Shown here piece after piece: positions 25,061 through 32,932 of a stretch of 64,000 nt of DNA (the stretch's first letter is position 1; each line of letters opens with the position of its first letter). The stretch comes from RGIG4034 sp045576455 (GTDB lineage Bacteria > Bacillota > Clostridia > Lachnospirales > Lachnospiraceae), in assembly GCA_045576455.1 (NCBI GenBank), contig JAZNGM010000035.1, forward strand, positions 1-64,000, written 5' to 3'. The notes under the pieces are model-generated. The model did not search any database. It worked only from the letters and a program-made list of their open reading frames with translations, and was not told the origin of the DNA. Made by a program: the position numbers and the translations under genes.

Positions 25061-26950
25061 TTGTTATATTTTCTATCATCAATTCATACAGTATTAAAAA
25101 AACTTGGTGTAATTGTGAGAAATCGTAAAAAGAAAATAATAATTTACCTGGTTATAGTAGCAATATTGCTGATTCTTGAGCTTGTTTTATTCCTTTTTGA
25201 CAAAAAAGAAAATGACGATACTTCCTCTTTTAAAAGTCTTACCAAAACTATTCTTCAAAATGAACTTAACAGTAATGCACTAAATTTGCACTATTCCTTC
25301 TTTTCACCGGACAACTATGACCTATGTGAACCTTCAGCAGTTCTTACTCCTTTTTCTACCGATAGTTTTGAGACATCCCGTACACAGCTTGATTCTTATA
25401 TTTCCACTCTTTCAAAAATCAACGCAGACAATTTGAATGCCTGTGATCAAAAAACGTATACTCTTCTCCAAAATTATCTTAAAACACAACTACGCTTTCT
25501 TGATTACCCTTATTTTAATGAACCTCTTTCCCCCTCCGGCGGAGTACATAACGAGCTTCCTTTATTATTATCAGAATATACTCTTTATGATAAGGAAGAT
25601 ATTCAATGTTACCTTTCTTTACTTGAAGAAATACCTGCCTATCTCAACGGATATGCCTTATTTGAACAAAAAAAATCCGAGGCGGGACGTTTTATGTCAG
25701 ACACATCGGCAGATAAAGTCATTGCACAATGTGAAGAAATGTTTGATGCTAAATCACTTTGGAATAACAAACACTTTCTTCAAACTACTTTTCAAGACCG
25801 GCTTGATAAATTACTTAATGGTAAAATCATAACTAAGGAAGAATATGATTTATACCTTTCAACAAACTCGCAACTATTAATAAACCGGCTTATGCCGGCA
25901 TACCACGCTCTTGCAGACGCCATATACCTGTTAAAAGGCACGGGAAAAAATAGCGAAGGTCTTGCCTTAAAAGAAAAAGGAAAAGAATACTATACTCTTC
26001 TTATACAATCGGCAATAGGTACTTCCCGTTCCCCGGAAGAAATAATGGAAATGCTTACAAAGCAGCTAAACATTGAATATAATCAGTTTAATAATTGTCT
26101 GAAACAACTTAGCTCTTATGGCAATGAAGCATATAAATTGCTAACGACCGATCCTGAATTTATAATTAACTCTTCGGAAGAAATGCTATCGGATCTTTCA
26201 GACAGAATTAAGTATGATTTTCCGCCCATCCCTGAAAAAATATCTTATACCGTAAAAGAAGTCACGGAAGCCCTGAGTGCGCAATCTGCTCCCGCATTCT
26301 ACATTACTCCGCCTGCAGACCGGCTATTTGATAATGTAATCTACATAAATAAACCGGAGCAAACCGATAAGCTGACACTATATACCACGCTTGCCCACGA
26401 AGGTTTTCCCGGCCATCTCTACCAGACGGTGTATCACGGAAATTGTGATATACAAAATAACGAGGATCCCATCCACTGCCTTTTATACTATGGTGGTTAT
26501 GTTGAGGGCTGGGCAATATATGTGGAAAATTATGCTTATAATTATGCAGCTTCTTTAATGAAAAACAGCGATGAGCCAAAACTAAACGAACTTATATGTA
26601 CTCTATATTCCCATAACCGCACACTGCAGCTTTGTATACTTTCTCTTCTGGATTTGTCTATCCACTATTACGGAATAGACGAAACAAAAGCCGCCTCTAT
26701 CCTTGCACCACTCGGCGTAACGAAAAAAGAAGAAGTTCAAAGTATTTATGAATATATCGTAGAAGAACCCGGCAACTACCTAAAATATTATTTTGGTTAT
26801 CTTGAGATATTATCTCTCCGGGATTTTGCAAAAAATTTATGGTGTAATTCCTACAGTAATTTAAGATTTCATACTTTCTTACTAAATTATGGCCCGGCAG
26901 ACTTCGACAGTATACGAAAAAGTTTGACATCAACTACGAGTTTTGTATAA
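25061..26950 (+). CDS. DUF885 family membrane-anchored putative metallopeptidase
   Basis: Up to 629 residues. A basic N terminus and one transmembrane helix (about 24-45) anchor an extracellular DUF885 domain. LAHEGFPGHLYQT carries the HExxPGH motif of the family, probably metal-binding, and GGYVEGWAIYVENYAY the second conserved block with Glu. DUF885 proteins are thought to be zinc carboxypeptidases; the substrate is unknown. The start is uncertain: the frame opens with TTG at 25061 without a clear ribosome site; GTG at 25115, just before RNRKKKII and the helix, is an alternative. It is divergent from transketolase. Confidence 0.85.
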   Translation: MLYFLSSIHTVLKKLGVIVRNRKKKIIIYLVIVAILLILELVLFLFDKKENDDTSSFKSLTKTILQNELNSNALNLHYSFFSPDNYDLCEPSAVLTPFSTDSFETSRTQLDSYISTLSKINADNLNACDQKTYTLLQNYLKTQLRFLDYPYFNEPLSPSGGVHNELPLLLSEYTLYDKEDIQCYLSLLEEIPAYLNGYALFEQKKSEAGRFMSDTSADKVIAQCEEMFDAKSLWNNKHFLQTTFQDRLDKLLNGKIITKEEYDLYLSTNSQLLINRLMPAYHALADAIYLLKGTGKNSEGLALKEKGKEYYTLLIQSAIGTSRSPEEIMEMLTKQLNIEYNQFNNCLKQLSSYGNEAYKLLTTDPEFIINSSEEMLSDLSDRIKYDFPPIPEKISYTVKEVTEALSAQSAPAFYITPPADRLFDNVIYINKPEQTDKLTLYTTLAHEGFPGHLYQTVYHGNCDIQNNEDPIHCLLYYGGYVEGWAIYVENYAYNYAASLMKNSDEPKLNELICTLYSHNRTLQLCILSLLDLSIHYYGIDETKAASILAPLGVTKKEEVQSIYEYIVEEPGNYLKYYFGYLEILSLRDFAKNLWCNSYSNLRFHTFLLNYGPADFDSIRKSLTSTTSFV

Positions 26951-26951
26951 T
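26924..26951 (+). promoter_or_regulatory. Consensus promoter of the DUF4190 gene
   Basis: Perfect TTGACA (26924-26929) and TATAAT (26946-26951) with a 16-base spacer. The -10 box overlaps the stop codon of the DUF885 gene. The ATG at 26988 follows after an AGGAGGGG site. Confidence 0.75.
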
Positions 26952-26987
26952 TAATATTATAATAATTTAAACCTTCAGGAGGGGAAA

Positions 26988-27644
26988 ATGGACAATAATA
27001 TGAACCAACCAAATAATAATCAGCCTTTCCCGGGACAGCCTGCATATCAGACAGCTCCGGAATATCAGGCAGAAATTCAAAATCAGGCTCAGCAGGCCCA
27101 GTTCCAGAATCAAACCGGTTTTAATTTTAATACTCAGGCTACCTTTAATGAGCAACAGCAGTTTAATGGTCAGCCTCAATTTAATGGTCAACCACAATTC
27201 CAGGGTCAACCTCAGTTCCAGGGTCAGCCTCAGTTCCAGGGTCAGCCTCAGTTCCAGGGTCAACCTCAGTTCCAGGGTCAGCCCCAGTTTAATGGTCAGC
27301 CTCAATTTAATGGTCAGCCTTATAATTACGGTCAGCCTTATGGTTATCAGGCTCCAAAGGCACCTATCGGAAAATCAATTGCCAGTATGGTATTAGGTAT
27401 ATTAAGCCTTCTTTACTACGCTTTACCACCATTATCTATTATATTAGGAATACTTTCTCTCATTTTCGGTATTCTTACTATTAAGAAAAATGAGCGTAAG
27501 CGTGGATTTGCTATTGCCGGTATTATTTGTAGCTGTATCGGAATAGTACTTTCTCTTATCATTTTTATCTCATGTATGACATTTGTATCAAGATACAGTG
27601 ATTTAGAATATGGTCTTGAAAGATTTTTTGAATCATTAGAATAA
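26988..27644 (+). CDS. DUF4190 membrane protein with Gln/Pro-rich repeat head
   Basis: A 218-residue protein. Residues 1-120 are Asn/Gln/Pro-rich and hold nine six-residue units (FQGQPQ or FNGQPQ). Residues about 125-205 hold two or three transmembrane helices of the DUF4190 type (SIASMVLGILSLL, ILGILSLIFGILTIKKN, FAIAGIICSCIGIVLSLI). The head is probably cytoplasmic and disordered. Function unknown. It has its own strong promoter and a strong terminator, so it is probably well expressed alone. Confidence 0.85.
   Translation: MDNNMNQPNNNQPFPGQPAYQTAPEYQAEIQNQAQQAQFQNQTGFNFNTQATFNEQQQFNGQPQFNGQPQFQGQPQFQGQPQFQGQPQFQGQPQFQGQPQFNGQPQFNGQPYNYGQPYGYQAPKAPIGKSIASMVLGILSLLYYALPPLSIILGILSLIFGILTIKKNERKRGFAIAGIICSCIGIVLSLIIFISCMTFVSRYSDLEYGLERFFESLE
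27162..27323 (+). repeat. Nine 18-bp tandem repeats inside the DUF4190 gene
   Basis: Nine consecutive 18-base units encode FNGQPQ or FQGQPQ. The middle five (FQGQPQ) are nearly identical in DNA, so copy number may vary by slippage or unequal recombination without changing the frame. Confidence 0.9.
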
Positions 27645-27653
27645 TACTTATTA

Positions 27654-27685
27654 AGGGCGTCCCATAATTGGGGCGCCCTATTTTT
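27654..27685 (+). terminator. Terminator of the DUF4190 gene
   Basis: AGGGCGTCCC and GGGGCGCCCT pair over 10 bp around ATAATT, followed by ATTTTT. It touches the stop codon of the convergent AraC-type gene. Confidence 0.85.
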
Positions 27686-28022
27686 AAGCAGATAACTTAC
27701 CCTGCTTTCTCATTTGACTCGGCGTAATACCGAATTCCCTTTTAAATGACCGGATAAATGAAGACTCATGTCCAAACTCAAGCTCATAACTTATCTCATC
27801 AATTTTCTTGTTGGTATACATTATTTCCTCAGCCGCATGTTGAAGCTTTTTCGTCCTTATATATGCAGCTATCGGTATTCCATATTTCTGTTTAAATAAT
27901 CTCTGCAAATGCACGGATGAAATATATACATTATCCGCAATATATGGAATAGTTAGTTTTTCGTTTATATTGTCTTCAATGAGTTCTACCACTCTTTGTA
28001 ATAAAATATCTGTTTCCATCAT
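27684..28022 (-). CDS. Short AraC-type HTH regulator (DNA-binding domain only)
   Basis: A 112-residue protein made only of the two-HTH AraC/XylS DNA-binding domain: IPYIADNVYISSVHLQRLFK, then IDEISYELEFGHESSFIRSF and FGITPSQMRK. No ligand-binding part is present, so it may resemble SoxS/MarA-like regulators whose control lies in their own level. It begins at a TAATG overlap with the stop of the upstream ABC-F gene, so it is co-transcribed and under the same leader. A second ATG follows directly. Confidence 0.9.
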   Translation of the reverse strand: MMETDILLQRVVELIEDNINEKLTIPYIADNVYISSVHLQRLFKQKYGIPIAAYIRTKKLQHAAEEIMYTNKKIDEISYELEFGHESSFIRSFKREFGITPSQMRKQGKLSA

Positions 28023-29956
28023 TACAGCACCTCCCCTGTATCGGCTTTAATTTCAAGTTCCGCAAGCTCTTCCAGAAGTTCCAAGGAACGGGCTTCCTCT
28101 CTATCAATCTCCTCCTGGATTTTATAAAGCTTTTCATAATCGCTGGCTATTGTAGGGTCTACAAGTTGTATTTTTAGCTCAAGAACCCGGTTACTGCTTT
28201 CTTCGAGTTTTGTTTCCAGTTTTTCCAACAGCTTTTTTCTCTTAGCTTCTTCTTTTCCCGGATTAATAATCTTTTTTTCTTCCTTAGAAACTTCTTTTTC
28301 TACCGGCCTTGCTGCTACTACCTTATTCTCCTTACCTTCTTTTTCCGCCTTCATTTCCATATATTTTTCATAGGTCATTGGATATAAAGTAACATTATCT
28401 TCTTCAAATACCAAAAGCGCCGTTGCTACCTGACTGATAAAATATCTGTCGTGAGACACAAAAAGAACGGTTCCGGTATATTTTTTCAACATCCATTCCA
28501 AAGTTTCCTTACCAACAATATCCATATGGTTTGTCGGTTCATCGAGGATTAACAAATTAGGACGCTTTTTAAACATTTTACATAGTGCAAGGCGGACTTT
28601 CTCTCCTCCGCTAAGCTGGCCAAGCTCCTTAAACACTTCGTCCTGGCTAAACAGGAAATTACCTAATGCCTTTCTTACTTCCTGCTGCATAAGCGTTGGA
28701 TATTCTTCCCAAAAATTATCAATAACGGTCTGTTTCGGATTTCCCACAACCTCTAATGCTTCCTGTTGGTCAAAGTAACCCCATTCCACATCCGTACCAT
28801 AGGTATACTCTCCGGAAATAGGATTTAGTTTTCCGACAAGCGTCTTTAAAAGTGTTGATTTTCCTATACCGTTTTTACCGATTACGGCAATCTTTTCTCC
28901 CTTCATAAGCTTCATGGATACTTTATTCAACACCGCATCGTACCCTATTTCCAGCTTATTAATTTTCAGCACTTCACTGTAACTTTCTATTCTTGGCGAA
29001 AACTGTGCATGAAAACTTTTTAAATCATATCTTCTTGGTTTTTCAATTTTAACCATGTGTTCAATTGCCATTCTTTTTGAACGGGTAGCAGCAACTTTGG
29101 TTGGCGTATTTTTCCACTTTTCTATCCACGCTGTCAAACGTGCAATTTCCTTTTGTTGTTCCTCATAATCTTTTTGTTGCTTTTCATACATGAGCTGTTT
29201 TGTTTTCACAAACTCAGAATAGTTACCAACGTAGCGTTTCATTCCGTGATATTCAATTTCATATGTAACATCAATGACACGATCAAGAAACATTCTGTCA
29301 TGAGACACGATGACAACTGCCTTATCGTAATTTTTTAAATAACCTTCCAGCCATTCAATAGTTGGTAAATCTAAGTGGTTGGTCGGCTCGTCCAGCAGCA
29401 TAATATCCGGTCTGCTCAGCAATAAACGGATAAAGGCAAAACGGGTCTGCTGTCCGCCGGAAAAAGTACCCACCGGCCTTTTTAAATCCTCCAACTCAAA
29501 ACCGAATTTCTGGAACATAAGCTCCAAATCCTGGCGGTAAGTATAACCACCCAGGGATTCAAACACGGCCTGCACATTTGCATACTCATAAAGAATTTCA
29601 TCTGTACAATTTACTGCCATCTTTTCTTCAAGAAGACGCATCTTTTTTTCTGCTTCAAAAACCGGCTCGAATACTTTTGAAATCTCATCCTCTACTAAAA
29701 TCGCCGGATCCTCAAAGCTTAACTGCTTTAAATATCCGATACGCTGTGTACCCGCCATGCTTACTTCAAAATCTTCATCACTATCAATATTTGCAGCCTC
29801 TATTTCTCCGGCAATAAACTTAAGAAGTGTTGTCTTTCCGCAACCGTTTCTTCCTACTACCGCTATTTTTTCCGAATCTCTTATTTCAAAATTTATGTCG
29901 TCAAGAATTGTATCCGCTGCATATTTTACAATTCCGTGCTTTATCTGATATCTCAT
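28022..29956 (-). CDS. ABC-F family ATPase (ribosome-associated)
   Basis: A 644-residue double ABC protein with no membrane segments. Domain 1: GRNGCGKTTLLKF, FSGGQQTRFAF, LLDEPTNHLD; domain 2: GKNGIGKSTLLKT, LSGGEKVRLAL, ILDEPTNHMD. A long charged linker (about 240-325) separates them and a coiled coil (about 555-640) ends the protein. Both Walker B sites keep the full DEPTNH form, unlike the ARE-like protein at 7973-9568, so it may be a translation factor or a different resistance type. Its leader of about 390 bases contains several terminator hairpins. An AraC-type gene is coupled downstream. Confidence 0.9.
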   Translation of the reverse strand: MRYQIKHGIVKYAADTILDDINFEIRDSEKIAVVGRNGCGKTTLLKFIAGEIEAANIDSDEDFEVSMAGTQRIGYLKQLSFEDPAILVEDEISKVFEPVFEAEKKMRLLEEKMAVNCTDEILYEYANVQAVFESLGGYTYRQDLELMFQKFGFELEDLKRPVGTFSGGQQTRFAFIRLLLSRPDIMLLDEPTNHLDLPTIEWLEGYLKNYDKAVVIVSHDRMFLDRVIDVTYEIEYHGMKRYVGNYSEFVKTKQLMYEKQQKDYEEQQKEIARLTAWIEKWKNTPTKVAATRSKRMAIEHMVKIEKPRRYDLKSFHAQFSPRIESYSEVLKINKLEIGYDAVLNKVSMKLMKGEKIAVIGKNGIGKSTLLKTLVGKLNPISGEYTYGTDVEWGYFDQQEALEVVGNPKQTVIDNFWEEYPTLMQQEVRKALGNFLFSQDEVFKELGQLSGGEKVRLALCKMFKKRPNLLILDEPTNHMDIVGKETLEWMLKKYTGTVLFVSHDRYFISQVATALLVFEEDNVTLYPMTYEKYMEMKAEKEGKENKVVAARPVEKEVSKEEKKIINPGKEEAKRKKLLEKLETKLEESSNRVLELKIQLVDPTIASDYEKLYKIQEEIDREEARSLELLEELAELEIKADTGEVL

Positions 29957-29974
29957 TTTTCTACCTCCTAAAAC

Positions 29975-30030
29975 AAAAAAATGACTGCACCTTATTCCTT
30001 CAGAATACGGGCAATCACGTAAATACAGTC
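29975..30030 (-). terminator. Leader terminator 3 before the ABC-F gene
   Basis: On the minus strand GACTGTATTT pairs with AAGGTGCAGTC (several G-U pairs) around a loop that can fold further, followed by ATTTTTTTG. It ends less than 20 bases before the ABC-F start, so it must be bypassed for expression. Its upstream part overlaps an alternative CGGG/CCCG pairing. Confidence 0.55.
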
Positions 30031-30074
30031 ACATACCCGCCGAAAACTACGGCTAGGTCTGTGAATACTTATGC

Positions 30075-30106
30075 AAAAAAATGGATGCAGAGAAACCTCT
30101 ACACCC
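30075..30106 (-). terminator. Leader terminator 2 before the ABC-F gene
   Basis: GGGTGTAGAG pairs with CTCTGCATCC (10 bp, two G-U) around GTTT, followed directly by seven T on the minus strand. Confidence 0.7.
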
Positions 30107-30252
30107 AATCATCATCCAATATGAATACTATCTGTCATAGAAATTGTGTCTCAAAATCACCATGACAATCTTACAATCCAATCAACACAAAAACCGTGCC
30201 GCCGGAACTGCTTATGGAAAATATTATGATGTCGCATTCCCGTAAAATGTAC

Positions 30253-30286
30253 AAAAAATAATTCAAAGCATATTGCTGCTTTAATT
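30253..30286 (-). terminator. Leader terminator 1 before the ABC-F gene
   Basis: AATTAAAGCA pairs with TGCTTTGAATT around GCAATA, followed by ATTTTTTG on the minus strand. It lies 35 bases after the tiny leader ORF. Confidence 0.55.
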
Positions 30287-30319
30287 CCTATCTTTCATAC
30301 GCCATATTCAGTTAGAATA

Positions 30320-30343
30320 TTATTTACGTGATATTGTTATCAT
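30320..30343 (-). CDS. Putative 7-residue leader peptide (MITISRK)
   Basis: ATG behind a strong AAGGAG (6 bases upstream) opens MITISRK and a TAA stop. It lies between the orphan receiver gene and the first of three leader terminators of the ABC-F gene. The ribosome site and position are the only evidence. Confidence 0.45.
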   Translation of the reverse strand: MITISRK

Positions 30344-30393
30344 AAAATCTCCTTAAAAATTAACAATTTTTGTCTGCTACCTTAGTCAGAATA

Positions 30394-30750
30394 TCAAATG
30401 CCTTTTAAAATGTCAAGCAATTTTGCCTGCTCTACCGGTTTCTGAAGAACACCGTACGGATTTAACGCTTTACACTCCTCCAGTTTATCCGCCTGCTCAA
30501 GTCCGGTAACAAAAATAATAGGAATGTTGCCGCAACCCTCTTTTGCATAAATATTACGCATTGTCTGAGCTCCATCTTCCTCCGGCATTAAGTAGTCGAG
30601 AATAATTACATCCGGTGTAAATTTATCTAAAAACTGTAACGCAGCTCTCCCGGAATTCACTATACTAACTTTATACTCATTTTGAAGATATGTTCTCATA
30701 AGGCGCAACATTATCGGATCATCGTCTACAACTAAAACATGTTTACCCAT
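30394..30750 (-). CDS. Stand-alone receiver domain protein (CheY-like)
   Basis: A 118-residue receiver with no output domain. Acidic triad at Asp9-Asp11, phospho-acceptor Asp52 in VIILDYLMPEEDG, Thr/Ser in IFVTG and Lys in VLQKPVE. It may be a phosphorelay step or act by binding a partner. No kinase is adjacent. The ABC-F leader begins just after it on the same strand. Confidence 0.9.
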   Translation of the reverse strand: MGKHVLVVDDDPIMLRLMRTYLQNEYKVSIVNSGRAALQFLDKFTPDVIILDYLMPEEDGAQTMRNIYAKEGCGNIPIIFVTGLEQADKLEECKALNPYGVLQKPVEQAKLLDILKGI

Positions 30751-30832
30751 ATAACCATATCCTTTCTTGTCTTTAGTTTTTCCTACTTATTGCATAGTAT
30801 ATCACATTATAAAATAAAAGAAATATATTTTC

Positions 30833-30861
30833 TTGTCTTTTTAGGTATAAAGTTATAAAAT
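30833..30861 (+). promoter_or_regulatory. Promoter of the EamA exporter gene
   Basis: TTGTCT (30833-30838) and TAAAAT (30856-30861) with a 17-base spacer, 30 bases before the ATG, which has a GGAGG site. Confidence 0.5.
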
Positions 30862-30890
30862 AACCGAATAAATATTAATGGAGGTACATC

Positions 30891-31781
30891 ATGAAAATAC
30901 CTGATAAGTATAAAGGAATTGTATATATAATCTTATCCGCGCTTTCCTTTGCATTTATGAATGCATTTGTCCGGTTATCAGGTGATTTGCCTGCATTTCA
31001 AAAATCTTTTTCAAGAAACTTTATTGCTTTCTTTTTTGCACTTATCGTTATTCTCCGCAAAAAAGAAGGATTCAAGATACCTAAAGGGAATTTTAAATAT
31101 CTTTTCTTGCGCTCTCTAATCGGAACACTTGGTATACTTGGTAATTTCTATGCTATAGATCATCTTGTTTTGTCGGATGCTTCCATGCTCAACAAGATGT
31201 CTCCTTTTTTTGCCATTATCTTTTCTTTTATCATAATCCGCGAAAAACTTACCTTCCTGCAAGGCTTCTGCGTAGCCGGTGCTTTCGTCGGCAGCTTATT
31301 TATTATCAAACCTACCTTTACCAATATGGACCTTGTCGCATCCACTGCCGGATTTCTCGGTGGCGCCTGTGCAGGTTTCGCTTACACTATGGTAAGAATT
31401 CTTGGTAAACGTGGTCAGAGCGGCTCCTTTATCGTGCTGTTTTTCTCCGGCTTCTCATGCCTTTTTACCCTTCCGTTTATGATTGCAACCTTTGAACCCA
31501 TGACATTAAAGCAGACCCTCTGCCTGTTAGGTGCGGGCCTTGCTGCAACCGGCGGACAGTTTGGTATCACAAACGCTTATTGTTATGCCCCTGCCAAAGA
31601 AGTATCTGTTTACGATTATACGCAAATCATCTTTTCCGCTATATTGGGTTACTTCTTATTTACACAGATACCGGATGCTTACAGTATTTTAGGATATATA
31701 CTGATAATTGCCATGGCAATCTTAATGTTCCTTTACAACAATAAAAAATGGATATTTAAGTCTTCTTCTTCACAATCCTGA
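30891..31781 (+). CDS. EamA/DMT family transporter
   Basis: A 296-residue protein with about ten transmembrane helices in two EamA halves (about 8-140 and 155-290). Typical stretches are YIILSALSFAFMNAFVRLSG, LSDASMLNKMSPFFAIIFSF and IIFSAILGYFLFTQIPDAYS. DMT proteins export amino acids or other metabolites; the substrate cannot be told. Its 3' end overlaps the convergent CmpB-type gene by 26 bases. Confidence 0.92.
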   Translation: MKIPDKYKGIVYIILSALSFAFMNAFVRLSGDLPAFQKSFSRNFIAFFFALIVILRKKEGFKIPKGNFKYLFLRSLIGTLGILGNFYAIDHLVLSDASMLNKMSPFFAIIFSFIIIREKLTFLQGFCVAGAFVGSLFIIKPTFTNMDLVASTAGFLGGACAGFAYTMVRILGKRGQSGSFIVLFFSGFSCLFTLPFMIATFEPMTLKQTLCLLGAGLAATGGQFGITNAYCYAPAKEVSVYDYTQIIFSAILGYFLFTQIPDAYSILGYILIIAMAILMFLYNNKKWIFKSSSSQS

Positions 31782-32520
31782 TTTCGGTATAAATTTCTGC
31801 CAGTTTTTCATCCGTGTAATAATCATCTATCCATTCTTCCAAAGCATTTGACGCTTCAATCCCGTTTCTTCTCTCCGTCTGTCTAAGAGATACAAGGAAA
31901 GAAAAGATGCAGTCAATAACTAAAAAGTAGAAGAGGATTGTTCCAACTACTTTACCGAACCGGGGCTTAAAATTCTCTATCGTTCTGCTGATAAGCGGAT
32001 AAAAGAACTTAATAAACAGAAGTCCCAAAATACCCCACATAATACTCATTTGTAAACAAACACGCCCATTAATATTAAAAGCCTTTTTCGCATAGCTCCA
32101 TGACTTCGTACCTAATATATGCTCCATAAGCCATGAACAGGCATATTCAAATGCCGTTACCGATAACATGCTTGTTAAAAATATTTTCTTCCAATTCTTC
32201 AACCTGTCTCTATATAAAAGACAGGTAAGCAATACAAACATGACTCCGTAAATCGGACTAAATGGACCATATAACACACCTTGTCTGTTGATAATCTTTC
32301 CCCTCAAATACAAGTACCAGATTGTCTCTGCCACATATCCCATGAGGCTTCCGCACACAAATAACCACGCCAATTTATATCGGTTAATACCGTATGCGTA
32401 AGAATCCGGGTTATCCTCATAAATATACTGTCTTTGAGGTTTATGCTGTTGGCTCTTAAAAACGTTAGAAAATTTATCTTTTGAATTCTTAATCGTTTCC
32501 TGTAAATTTTTCTGTGTCAT
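31756..32520 (-). CDS. Putative ABC transporter type IV / CmpB-like membrane protein
   Basis: A 254-residue integral membrane protein of the ABC_trans_CmpB family (PF06541). The family core begins LAWLFVCGSLMGYVAETIW and continues with GPFSPIYGVMFVLLTCLL and a conserved WSY block (GTKSWSYAKKAFNINGRV). About five or six helices, cytoplasmic basic N terminus. The annotation as transporter rests on family naming only; no ATPase is next to it. The 3' end overlaps the convergent EamA gene. Confidence 0.85.
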   Translation of the reverse strand: MTQKNLQETIKNSKDKFSNVFKSQQHKPQRQYIYEDNPDSYAYGINRYKLAWLFVCGSLMGYVAETIWYLYLRGKIINRQGVLYGPFSPIYGVMFVLLTCLLYRDRLKNWKKIFLTSMLSVTAFEYACSWLMEHILGTKSWSYAKKAFNINGRVCLQMSIMWGILGLLFIKFFYPLISRTIENFKPRFGKVVGTILFYFLVIDCIFSFLVSLRQTERRNGIEASNALEEWIDDYYTDEKLAEIYTEIRIVKKKT

Positions 32521-32612
32521 TAATAATCTCCATAAATTGGTTTAACGATAATTATACAAACAAACCTCTTCTATTTCAACATTACAAGTTTAAAAGTAAT
32601 AAATAATTAAGA

Positions 32613-32641
32613 TTGACATTCCTAGAACCATGATGTAATAT
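32613..32641 (+). promoter_or_regulatory. tRNA-Pro promoter
   Basis: TTGACA (32613-32618) and TAATAT (32636-32641) with a 17-base spacer, 26 bases before the tRNA. Confidence 0.75.
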
Positions 32642-32667
32642 AACATTGTTCGTTTTTTACAACATAA

Positions 32668-32741
32668 CGATGCGTGGCTCAGCTTGGTAGAGCGCTGCGT
32701 TCGGGACGCAGAGGTCGCAGGTTCGAATCCTGTCGCATCGA
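32668..32741 (+). tRNA. tRNA-Pro(CGG)
   Basis: A complete cloverleaf: acceptor CGATGCG/CGCATCG, D-arm GCTC/GAGC, anticodon stem CTGCG/CGCAG with loop TTCGGGA (anticodon CGG at 32702-32704), T-arm GCAGG/CCTGT with TTCGAAT. The discriminator is A; CCA is not encoded. It reads codon CCG. A promoter precedes and a terminator follows it. Confidence 0.95.
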
Positions 32742-32743
32742 CT

Positions 32744-32783
32744 AAAAAGAAAGAGTACTCATTTATGGGTACTCTTTCTTTTT
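32744..32783 (+). terminator. tRNA terminator
   Basis: AAAAAGAAAGAGTAC and GTACTCTTTCTTTTT pair over 15 bp and run into TTTTT. Confidence 0.9.
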
Positions 32784-32807
32784 ACTATAAATACAGAATA
32801 TGAATCA

Positions 32808-32930
32808 GTGACTTCTGAAGGAACGAACGCACTCGTTCGGGCGCAGAGGGCTCACGAGGTCCGGGGGACCTCGGTTTTGAGCGGACCGGAGCGGAGCGCA
32901 GACCGCAGGTTCAAATCCTTCTTCACCATA
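32808..32930 (+). repeat. GC-rich structured element with tRNA T-arm-like end
   Basis: A GC-rich island in AT-rich surroundings. Hairpins: CGAACG-CACT-CGTTCG (32824-32839); CGAGGTCC-GGG-GGACCTCG (32855-32873) inside GCTCA/TGAGC (32850-32882); GCGC/GCGC (32841/32896). GTGA and GAAGG near 32809-32822 can pair with CCTTC and TCAC near 32917-32927 to close the whole. CGCAGGTTCAAATCCT (32904-32919) matches the T-arm of the tRNA 188 bases upstream at 15 of 16 positions. It sits between the tRNA terminator and the stop of the permease gene. It may be a repeat element or a structured RNA; I cannot identify it. Confidence 0.6.
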
Positions 32931-32932
32931 CC

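Noticed and set aside
26967..27305. Minus-strand Leu-rich repeat frame (LTLELR units)
   Set aside because: It is the reverse complement of the in-frame FQGQPQ repeats; periodic DNA opens several frames.
27162..27323. CRISPR-like direct repeats
   Set aside because: The units are back to back without spacers and keep the reading frame of a protein.
29957..30393. T-box riboswitch before the ABC-F gene
   Set aside because: The conserved AGGGTGGNACCGCG antiterminator sequence is not present and ABC-F is not a usual T-box target.
32668..32930. Integrated island with att sites at tRNA-Pro
   Set aside because: The repeat of the T-arm is only 16 bases and encloses less than 200 bases with no integrase; kept only as a feature of the GC-rich element.
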